Assembly: GCA_005774595.1 (NCBI GenBank) | Contig: VAUM01000115.1 | Location: forward strand, 1 to 5,525 | From: Actinomycetota bacterium | Lineage (GTDB): Bacteria; Actinomycetota; Coriobacteriia; Anaerosomatales; D1FN1-002 | Length of the DNA: 5,525 nt | Reading direction: 5' to 3' | Shown: one piece after another, positions 1 to 5,112 of the stretch | Layout of the letters: every line of letters starts with the position of its first letter | Numbering within the stretch: position 1 is the first letter of the stretch | Position numbers and translations under genes: made by a program | The notes under the pieces: model-generated | What the model was told of the DNA's origin: nothing | What the model saw: only the letters and a program-made list of their open reading frames with translations | Database searches by the model: none

Positions 1-24
1 GGTACCAGCCCCGCCCTCGCCCGT

Positions 25-483
25 ATGACGACACTGTACATCGACGCTGACGCGTGCCCCGTCACCCGCGAGGCGATCGCCGCCGCGCGGTCGCGCGGTG
101 TGCCGGTGGTGGTGGTGGGCAACGGCACCCAGAACCTCGCGCGGCACGCGGAGCGCACCGGGGTCGAGGCGGTCCAGGTCTCCGGCGGCCGTGACGCGGC
201 CGACTTCGCGATCGTCGAGCGTCTGCAGCCCGGCGACGTCGTGGTCACGCAGGACATCGGCCTGGCTGCGATGGCGCTCGGCCGGGACGCGCACGCCGTG
301 GGGGTGCGGGGGCGGCGCTACACGAAGGCGACGATCGACATCGAGATGGAGGTGCGGCACGCCGAGGCGCGCGAGCGCCGGGCCGGCCGCCGCACGCGGG
401 GCCCCGCCCCGTTCACGGACGAGGACCGCGAGCACTTCGCCGACGCGCTCGAGCGTGCGCTGAGGGAGGCGGCCGCGCCGTGA
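25..483 (+). CDS. YaiI/YqxD (UPF0178, DUF188) family protein
   Basis: This 152-residue protein matches the UPF0178/DUF188 family, known as YaiI in E. coli and YqxD in Bacillus, in both length (about 150 residues) and motifs. It opens with YIDADACPV at residues 5-13, the family's acidic, cysteine-containing signature. It continues with GRDAADFAIVE (55-65) and GDVVVTQDIGLAAMAL (70-85), and ends in the typical RG-x-x-PFTDEDREHFADALERAL tail. The conserved aspartates resemble the acidic pocket of PIN/NYN-like nucleases, and a nuclease role has been suggested for the family, but no firm function is established. The protein has no signal peptide or membrane segment and should be cytoplasmic. The ATG at 25 places the signature where the family normally starts. 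I see no Shine-Dalgarno in the 24 bases before it, so translation may be leaderless or coupled to something upstream. The next gene has its own promoter, so no functional link to it is implied. Confidence 0.93.
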   Translation: MTTLYIDADACPVTREAIAAARSRGVPVVVVGNGTQNLARHAERTGVEAVQVSGGRDAADFAIVERLQPGDVVVTQDIGLAAMALGRDAHAVGVRGRRYTKATIDIEMEVRHAEARERRAGRRTRGPAPFTDEDREHFADALERALREAAAP

Positions 484-512
484 GCCGGCGGGGCGCTGAC
501 GTGCGCGATCGG

Positions 513-534
513 GAGCGCGGGCTCGCGCGCGCTC
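513..534 (+). terminator. GC-rich hairpin after the UPF0178 gene, possible weak terminator
   Basis: GAGCGCG at 513-519 pairs with CGCGCTC at 528-534 around an 8-base loop, 30 bases after the stop codon. No run of T follows, so it is not a classical intrinsic terminator. The 10-mer GCTCGCGCGC is repeated in tandem at 521-530 and 531-540, so alternative stems are possible. In DNA this rich in GC, a 7-bp stem can arise by chance. Confidence 0.3.
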
Positions 535-569
535 GCGCGCGTACATAGGAGAGAGCCGTCCGCGGGCAG

Positions 570-598
570 TTGACACGCCGTCCAGCGTCGGGCAGTAT
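570..598 (+). promoter_or_regulatory. Sigma70-type promoter for the cytochrome gene
   Basis: A perfect -35 box TTGACA lies at 570-575. Exactly 17 bases later comes CAGTAT at 593-598 as the -10 box, which keeps the key A at position 2 and T at position 6 but matches TATAAT at only 3 of 6 positions. Transcription would start near 604-607 in a locally AT-richer stretch, giving a leader of about 185 nt before the ATG at 791. The perfect -35, the optimal spacing and the position upstream of a large orphan gene support the call. The weak -10 leaves room for an activator or an alternative start. Confidence 0.6.
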
Positions 599-604
599 GC
601 GTTA

Positions 605-790
605 ACGAAGGTTCATAGAGCGTGTTTCTGGGTCTCCGGCTCTCTGCAGGAGCCGGGGAGGTTAAAGCAAGAGGGGACAGTCGGGCCGCTGTCCACGGCA
701 TCAGCTGTGGAAGCGGCTCGTTGCTTCCGCGCTCGGCGCGGCGCGTCAGCGTCGCCCGGGGCACGGCATTCGGGTGTGGGGAGATGGTCG
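605..790 (+). promoter_or_regulatory. Long structured 5' leader of the cytochrome gene, candidate cis-regulatory RNA
   Basis: The untranslated leader is about 185 nt and contains five near-continuous hairpins. H1 is 633-642 with 650-659 (10 bp, one G-T wobble). H2 is GGACAG 675-680 with CTGTCC 689-694. H3 is CCACGGC 693-699 with GCTGTGG 704-710 (one wobble). H4 is GGAAGC 709-714 with GCTTCC 723-728. H5 is CCGCGC 727-732 with GCGCGG 736-741. Neighbours H2/H3, H3/H4 and H4/H5 share two bases each, so not all can form fully together. An A-rich single-stranded stretch, GGTTAAAGCAAGAGG, separates H1 from H2. An alternative long-range stem, GAGCCG 650-655 with CGGCTC 714-719, would enclose H2 and H3 as a three-way junction and break H1 and H4. 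I could not match it to c-di-GMP, c-di-AMP, cobalamin, SAM or other riboswitch cores I know. The pairings are seen; the regulatory role is inferred. Confidence 0.45.
778..783 (+). promoter_or_regulatory. Ribosome binding site that sets the cytochrome start
   Basis: GGGGAG at 778-783 lies 7 bases before the ATG at 791. This favours 791 over the upstream in-frame GTG at 707, which sits inside the leader hairpins and would put 28 arginine-rich residues in front of the export signal. The same hexamer occurs in the leader at 655-660, inside hairpin H1. Confidence 0.7.
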
Positions 791-3700
791 ATGGGTTCGC
801 TGAAGAGGGTCGTCGGGAGCAAGGCGTTCAAGATCGGCGTGCCGGCGCTGATCGTGGCGGCCGCGGCAGCGGCAGTCATCGCCCCTCTGATCGGCGGCGC
901 AGCGCTCCTGTCGCTGCACCCCTCCGGCGTCTCGTCCGCGGGCAGTTGGGTGACCTCCCCGACCGCCGGGCAGTGGGCGACCTACCTCGACACGGCCGAC
1001 GGGCAGACCAGCTATGCGGTCAGCACCTCCGAGAACAACACCTGCGTCGTCGACATGGACGACCCCGGCGCGATGGTCGGCTCGATCACGAGCGTGACGA
1101 TCGCAGCCTCCGTCCGTGACTTCAACGCGGTACAGGAGAGCTATCAGCTCGGCATGAGCGACGGCGCGAACCAGATCTGGGGCACCGCGGCCCAGACGCC
1201 GTCCGCGTGGACCACCGTCACCTTCACGAGCTCGACCGCTCCCGACGGCTCGTCGTGGGACTGGACCGACGTCACGAACCTGAAGGGCACGTTGGCTCAC
1301 AAGCGGTACGACGAGGGCAGCGTGACCGCGAGCCAGACGCGCTCACCCAACACGACCGGTGCCGCCGCCGGCTTCTCTGCGGTGGCCACGCAGCAGCCGA
1401 TGTGGGCGCAAGTCGACGAGTACCCCACCAACAACGGCGATACTGACTACGTCCAAGGCACGAATGCCACGGGTGGCAACGTCCACTTCGGGCATAGCGC
1501 GTTCTCCGTTCCCAGTGGTGCGACCAGCATCAGCGTGCACGTCGTGTACGTGGTCCGCGACATCACGACCGGCGCCAACAACGTGGGCGCGATGCTCCGG
1601 GCGAACAGCACTACGTACACGAGTACCACGAACAACCCCGGCAACATCTGGACCACATACCGCCAGGTCTGGACGACCAACCCCGGCAACGGGGGCGCGG
1701 CGTGGACCGTCGCGGACGTCAACGGCTCAAGTCCAACGCCGCTCGGCGGCTTCGGCATCTACAGCACCGACTTCAGCCCGAACATCCTCTTGACGCAGTG
1801 CTACTGCTACGTCGAGTACCTGACGCCCACCTGGGACACCGACTCGCGTCTCGGCGTCTCCGAGATGATGGTCACCGTGGACTACCAGCCGGACGTCACG
1901 CCGCCGACCGTCTCGAGCGCGACGTACGTGGACAAGACCCACGTGGACGTCTCCTTCGACGAGACCTACGCGCCGGGCTCGGCGAACTTCTCGTACTTCA
2001 CGCTGGACAACGGGGCCTCGGTCACGGGCACCTCGGCGGTCTCCGCCAAGGTCATCCGTCTGACGACGTCCGTCCAGTCCGAGCAGGCGACCACCTACAC
2101 CGTCACCGTGAACGACGGCGCGCCCTCCGTCACCGACCTGGCGGGCAATCCGGTCGTCGCACCGAACAACACAGCGCAGTTCGTCTCGCCCGACATCCAG
2201 CCGCCCAGGGTCGTCTCGGCCACGCCGGTCGACGCGACCCACGTGGACATCTCGTTCGACGAGACGTACTCCCCGGGTTCGGCGAGCTACACCTACTTCT
2301 CGATCGACAACGGGATCTCCGTGACGGGCACGTCGGCCGTCTCCGCGAAGGTCATCCGTCTGACGACCTCGGCGACTAGCCAGGGCACGCTGTACACCGT
2401 CACGGTCGCGAGCGGTGCCCCGTCGGTCACCGACCAGACGGGCAACGCGGTGGTCGCGCCGGACAACGACGCCACCTACACCGGCCCCGACGTCACACCG
2501 CCGAAGGTGAGCGGCGTGACCCAGGTCGACAGCACGCATGTGGATGTGTCGTTCGACGAGACCATCGCCGCCGGCTCCGTGAACGCCGCGTACTTCTCGA
2601 TCGACAACGGCATCAGTGTCTCGGGAGCCGCGTACCAGTCCGCCAAGGTGGCGCGCGTGACCTGCTCTGCCCTGTCGGCGGCGGTCTTCTACACGGTCAC
2701 CGTGAACAACGGCGCCCCGTCGGTCACCGACCTCGCCGGCAACGCGTGCGTCGCGCCCGACAACACCGGTTCGTTCACGGGCGTGGACGTCACCGGGCCG
2801 GCGCTCACGAGTGCGGTCACCGTAGACGTCACGCACGTCGACGTGAACTTCAGCGAGCCGGTCGCCCAGGGTTCGCTCAACTACACGTACTTCTCGGTCG
2901 ACAACGGGCTGTCGGTGACCGCGACGAGCGCCGTGGACGCGGACACGGTCCGGCTGACGACATCCGTCCAGACTCCGGGGACCGTGTACACCATCACCGT
3001 GCCCAATGGCGGCGCAACGGTGAAGGACCTCCTCGGCAACCCGTGCGTCGCGCCCAACAACACGACCACGTTCTCCGGCTGGGGCGGCGAGGACGTGTGG
3101 GTGCCCGCCGGCATCAACGTGTCGGTCAACGCCACCAACGCCGGCATCGGCTTCACCTTCGCCAACGTCACCGCCGCCAACTGGTTGCACGTCGTCGGCG
3201 GGGGGTCGCCGTCGTCGCCCCCGGGGCATGCCCCTGCGGGCGGCTACTACAACCTGACCTTCGACGGCACCTTCACGGGCAACGTGTCAGTGAGCATGCC
3301 GTACGACGTGAAGCAGATCGTCGGCGACGAGTCGACCATCCAGTGCTACAAGTACTCGGGCGGCACCTGGACCGACGTGACGACCGGCTACAACCCGTCG
3401 ACGAGCAAGGTGACGGGCACGTCCACCTCGTTCTCGGGCTGGCAGGCGTTCTCGCCGATCACGGCCGGCGACAGCCCGCACGGCGGCTACTCGACCGCGT
3501 CGAACAAGTGCGCGGTCTGCCACGCGATCCACGGTGCGGAGAACGCAGCCAACAACATGAACGGCGAGGCGCTGCTCCGCTCGACCCGTGCGGGCGCGTG
3601 CGACTACTGCCACGTGGGCGGTCCGTTCACCTCGATCTATCAGGTGTACCAGAGCAACCCCGCGAAGTACGCGGCCGATTCCGGCTTCGAGCACAGCGTG

Positions 3701-4261
3701 GGCGCGGCGTACACCCAGATCCAGGACTCGAACGACACCACCACGACCAACGGCGCGTGGGACCCGGCCAACGACTACACCATCACGGGTGGTCTGGCCT
3801 GCGTCTCGTGCCACACGGTCCACGGCAAGAACGCGATCGGCGGCGCCACGCCGACCAACATCCTGAAGCTGAACCCGAACCCGTCGAACTCGACGTCGGT
3901 CCCGTCCGGCGTGACCGCGGCGAACTACGACCCGTGGTTCTGCCAGGACTGCCACACGAGCAACTACATCACGGCGCACGACTCGACGATCTCGGCGGGC
4001 GGCTACGACACCTCGTCGCACATCATGACGTCGTCGGTGTCCGCGTCCCTGGTCAGCCTGACCGCGACGGACAGCTCGCGGTCGGACAACTGCCGCGACT
4101 GCCACGAGGGCGCGAGCAACCCGGCCTCGATCAACGCGGGCAACAACTACCCGCACTACACCGCGGGCAAGTACTTCCTGACGGACGCGTTCAACCAGAC
4201 GGGCACCGTCAAGTACGACGCGATCTGCCTCAGGTGCCACGCGAGCGGTACGATCTGGTAG
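791..4261 (+). CDS. Exported hexahaem c-type cytochrome with Ig-like repeat stalk
   Basis: This 1156-residue protein is probably an extracellular electron carrier. The start at ATG 791 follows a good Shine-Dalgarno. Residues 1-14 are basic and 15-42 form one hydrophobic segment, a Sec signal peptide or uncleaved signal anchor; there is no lipobox. Two beta-rich domains follow, about 53-180 and 205-365. They appear related: each opens with a D-T-x-Y-type motif (DGQTSYAV and GDTDYV) and has a Trp-rich middle. Residues 368-764 are four SbsA/Big_5-like Ig repeats. About 767-890 is another beta-rich domain ending in a FSGWQAFSPI stretch. Residues 897-1156 carry six CxxCH motifs with first Cys at 907, 937, 1004, 1051, 1101 and 1146. 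The chain ends six residues after the last haem, with no LPXTG or C-terminal membrane helix. Haem attachment would need Ccm or Ccs machinery encoded elsewhere. The gene has its own promoter and terminator. Multihaem cytochrome is near certain; an electron-transfer partner or terminal acceptor cannot be told from the sequence. Confidence 0.92.
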   Translation: MGSLKRVVGSKAFKIGVPALIVAAAAAAVIAPLIGGAALLSLHPSGVSSAGSWVTSPTAGQWATYLDTADGQTSYAVSTSENNTCVVDMDDPGAMVGSITSVTIAASVRDFNAVQESYQLGMSDGANQIWGTAAQTPSAWTTVTFTSSTAPDGSSWDWTDVTNLKGTLAHKRYDEGSVTASQTRSPNTTGAAAGFSAVATQQPMWAQVDEYPTNNGDTDYVQGTNATGGNVHFGHSAFSVPSGATSISVHVVYVVRDITTGANNVGAMLRANSTTYTSTTNNPGNIWTTYRQVWTTNPGNGGAAWTVADVNGSSPTPLGGFGIYSTDFSPNILLTQCYCYVEYLTPTWDTDSRLGVSEMMVTVDYQPDVTPPTVSSATYVDKTHVDVSFDETYAPGSANFSYFTLDNGASVTGTSAVSAKVIRLTTSVQSEQATTYTVTVNDGAPSVTDLAGNPVVAPNNTAQFVSPDIQPPRVVSATPVDATHVDISFDETYSPGSASYTYFSIDNGISVTGTSAVSAKVIRLTTSATSQGTLYTVTVASGAPSVTDQTGNAVVAPDNDATYTGPDVTPPKVSGVTQVDSTHVDVSFDETIAAGSVNAAYFSIDNGISVSGAAYQSAKVARVTCSALSAAVFYTVTVNNGAPSVTDLAGNACVAPDNTGSFTGVDVTGPALTSAVTVDVTHVDVNFSEPVAQGSLNYTYFSVDNGLSVTATSAVDADTVRLTTSVQTPGTVYTITVPNGGATVKDLLGNPCVAPNNTTTFSGWGGEDVWVPAGINVSVNATNAGIGFTFANVTAANWLHVVGGGSPSSPPGHAPAGGYYNLTFDGTFTGNVSVSMPYDVKQIVGDESTIQCYKYSGGTWTDVTTGYNPSTSKVTGTSTSFSGWQAFSPITAGDSPHGGYSTASNKCAVCHAIHGAENAANNMNGEALLRSTRAGACDYCHVGGPFTSIYQVYQSNPAKYAADSGFEHSVGAAYTQIQDSNDTTTTNGAWDPANDYTITGGLACVSCHTVHGKNAIGGATPTNILKLNPNPSNSTSVPSGVTAANYDPWFCQDCHTSNYITAHDSTISAGGYDTSSHIMTSSVSASLVSLTATDSSRSDNCRDCHEGASNPASINAGNNYPHYTAGKYFLTDAFNQTGTVKYDAICLRCHASGTIW
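1892..3082 (+). repeat. Four tandem Ig-like (SbsA/Big_5-type) domain repeats
   Basis: Four in-frame repeats start at 1892, 2192, 2489 and 2786 (300, 297, 297 and about 297 bp), corresponding to residues 368-467, 468-566, 567-665 and 666-764. Each opens with D-(V/I)-x-(P/G)-P, then T-H-V-D-(V/I)-(S/N)-F-(D/S)-E, a Y-F-(T/S)-(L/I/V)-D-N-G core, a YT(V/I)TV strand, a V-(T/K)-D-x-x-G-N turn and a V-A-P-(N/D)-N close. This pattern is typical of bacterial Ig-like domains in surface-layer and adhesin proteins. Repeats 1 and 2 are closest, sharing TGTSAVSAKVIRLTTS. Repeats 3 and 4 replace a Val of the closing motif with Cys (NACVAP, NPCVAP), and repeat 3 has a second Cys (VTCSAL). The likely role is a rigid spacer lifting the haem domain away from the membrane. 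Confidence 0.88.
3479..4243 (+). other. Six-haem c-type domain: three doubled-CXXCH modules
   Basis: Six CxxCH motifs lie within the cytochrome gene: CAVCH (907-911), CDYCH (937-941), CVSCH (1004-1008), CQDCH (1051-1055), CRDCH (1101-1105) and CLRCH (1146-1150). They read as three pairs with spacings of 30, 47 and 45 residues between first cysteines, resembling the doubled-CXXCH (Paired_CXXCH) family. The first motif of pairs 1 and 2 continues as CHxxHG, typical of that family; pair 3 has CHEGA instead. Seven histidines outside the motifs (897, 914, 968, 1011, 1063, 1077, 1122) are enough to give every haem a second axial ligand, so all-bis-His coordination is possible. Ligand assignment is inference. 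Confidence 0.93.
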
Positions 4262-4284
4262 CAGAAGGCTGCGCAGGCTTCTGC
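4261..4284 (+). terminator. First hairpin of a tandem pair after the cytochrome
   Basis: GCAGAAG at 4261-4267 pairs perfectly with CTTCTGC at 4278-4284 around a 10-base loop that contains the palindrome CTGCGCAG. The stem begins on the last base of the TAG stop codon and abuts the larger terminator stem. It may add to termination or protect the mRNA 3' end. Confidence 0.5.
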
Positions 4285-4317
4285 GGAGGCCCGGCCGCGT
4301 GCCGGGCCTCCCTCGTT
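4285..4317 (+). terminator. Strong intrinsic-terminator-like hairpin
   Basis: GGAGGCCCGGC at 4285-4295 pairs perfectly over 11 bp with GCCGGGCCTCC at 4301-4311 around the loop CGCGT. It is followed by CTCGTT, a poor T-tract of the kind common in high-GC bacteria. Its place 24 bases after the cytochrome stop supports termination of that transcript and separates it from the PASTA gene. Confidence 0.75.
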
Positions 4318-4329
4318 GGAGAGACGTGA

Positions 4330-4348
4330 TACCGCTGCACTCGCGGTA
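4330..4348 (+). promoter_or_regulatory. Inverted repeat upstream of the PASTA gene, possible operator
   Basis: TACCGC at 4330-4335 and GCGGTA at 4343-4348 form a perfect 6-bp inverted repeat around 7 bases, 52 bases before the PASTA start. It lies where a promoter for the downstream genes would be expected, and CAGAAT at 4353-4358 could be a -10 box. No convincing -35 box lies 16-18 bases upstream of it, so neither a promoter nor an operator is established. Confidence 0.25.
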
Positions 4349-4385
4349 GTGGCAGAATCGAACGGACACGGGCGCGGGCCGAGTC

Positions 4386-4393
4386 GGGAAGGG
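4386..4393 (+). promoter_or_regulatory. Ribosome binding site of the PASTA gene
   Basis: The purine run GGGAAGGG ends 6 bases before the ATG at 4400. This supports 4400 rather than the in-frame TTG at 4316, which overlaps the terminator region and has no Shine-Dalgarno of its own. Confidence 0.6.
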
Positions 4394-4399
4394 CGGCGC

Positions 4400-5101
4400 A
4401 TGAGCGCTGAGGAGATGTTCGTGGCAGAGCCGGCGGGCGAGGGCCCGTTGGGCAACCGCAGGGTCGTCGCGACCATCGGGGCCGTGCTCCTCCTCCTGCT
4501 CTTCGCGTGCCTGCTCTGGTGGATCCTCTCCCAGCGCGCCGAGGTCCCCGACGTCGTCGGCATGAAGCGCGACGACGCGAAGGCCGCCATCGTGAAGGCG
4601 GGCTTCGCGGTCGGCGACATCGCGACGCAGACCGCGCTCCCCGGCGAGGCGGGCACCATCGTCGACCAAGCGCCGGACGGCGGGCGTCATGCGCTGAAGG
4701 GCTCGGAGGTCGCGCTGGTCCTGGCCGAGGATCTCGTTGTCGCCGGACCGGGCGGGCCGACGTACGGCGAGGGCGGCACGCCCACGGGTGAGGCGGACCT
4801 GTTCACCCTCCCGACGGGCACCGGCGCAGAGGCCGCGGACGTCCAGTACTACGTGGCGCCCGACAACCGCCCACGGGTCCCGGACGTGCTCGGCATGACG
4901 GAGGCGGCGGCGAAGTCCGCCTTGGCCGCCGCCGGCTACGAGGTCACGGTCAAGTCCGGTCCCGTCTCGACGACGGCGCCGGTGGGCAGGGTGTACTTCG
5001 AGGAGCCGGCCCCGGACAGCTTCGAGCCGCGGGGCACCGTGGTGACGATCTGGGTCGCGAACTCGGATTCGCCCGCAGGCTACACGCTCCCGACCGACTG
5101 A
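4400..5101 (+). CDS. Membrane-anchored protein with two PASTA domains, no kinase
   Basis: This 233-residue protein has a short acidic N-terminus of about 19 residues, Arg20-Arg21, then one membrane helix at about 22-43 (a leucine-rich run ending LLWWIL). This predicts an inside-to-outside topology with the remainder outside the membrane. PASTA domain 1 spans about 48-111 (EVPDVVGM then DAKAAIVKAGF, closing near VALVLAED). PASTA domain 2 spans about 159-224 (RVPDVLGM then AAKSALAAAGYEV, closing TVVTIWVAN). A Gly/Pro/Thr-rich linker of about 45 residues joins them. PASTA domains bind peptidoglycan fragments or beta-lactams in PknB-type kinases and in penicillin-binding proteins, but this chain has neither catalytic domain. 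It could be a wall-binding sensor or scaffold. The glycosyltransferase start lies 11 bases after its stop, so the two genes are probably co-transcribed. Domain assignment is firm; the function is not known. Confidence 0.88.
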   Translation: MSAEEMFVAEPAGEGPLGNRRVVATIGAVLLLLLFACLLWWILSQRAEVPDVVGMKRDDAKAAIVKAGFAVGDIATQTALPGEAGTIVDQAPDGGRHALKGSEVALVLAEDLVVAGPGGPTYGEGGTPTGEADLFTLPTGTGAEAADVQYYVAPDNRPRVPDVLGMTEAAAKSALAAAGYEVTVKSGPVSTTAPVGRVYFEEPAPDSFEPRGTVVTIWVANSDSPAGYTLPTD

Positions 5102-5112
5102 GGCTGCGCCGC

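Noticed and set aside
1..24. End of an upstream gene or a promoter
   Set aside because: Only 24 bases precede the first start codon and nothing in them can be called; the leading GGTACC is a palindrome that occurs by chance.
707..790. Extended N-terminus of the cytochrome starting at GTG 707
   Set aside because: It adds 28 Arg/Ser/Ala-rich residues before the export signal, lies inside leader hairpins and has no well-placed Shine-Dalgarno; ATG 791 has GGGGAG 7 bases upstream.
605..790. Identification of the leader as a c-di-GMP (GEMM), c-di-AMP or cobalamin riboswitch
   Set aside because: Tempting because GEMM RNAs control cytochromes elsewhere, but the GEMM core (GGCAAACC and ACGCAAAGCC), the c-di-AMP core and the B12 box are not present.
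1892..3082. CRISPR-like or transposon repeats
   Set aside because: The 297-300 bp periodicity is in frame and encodes Ig-like domains; there are no short identical repeats with unique spacers and no transposase.
1727..3229. Long open frame on the minus strand opposite the Ig repeats, and a similar one at 3287-4690
   Set aside because: They are extremely rich in Arg, Gly, Val and Asp with no recognisable domain, mirror the codon pattern of the plus-strand gene, and the second crosses the terminator and an intergenic region.
4259..4261. Cytochrome truncated by a premature stop six residues after the last haem motif
   Set aside because: The stop is followed at once by two terminator-like hairpins, and no further CxxCH motif appears downstream in any plus frame I read, so this seems to be the natural end.
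2746..4329. Long plus-strand open frame overlapping the cytochrome haem region
   Set aside because: It is an Arg/His-rich out-of-frame reading of the cytochrome, a GC-rich artefact; the frame with six CxxCH motifs is clearly the real one.
4316..4399. Extended N-terminus of the PASTA protein from TTG 4316
   Set aside because: The start overlaps the tail of the terminator, lacks a ribosome binding site and adds a low-complexity basic stretch; ATG 4400 has GGGAAGGG at good spacing.
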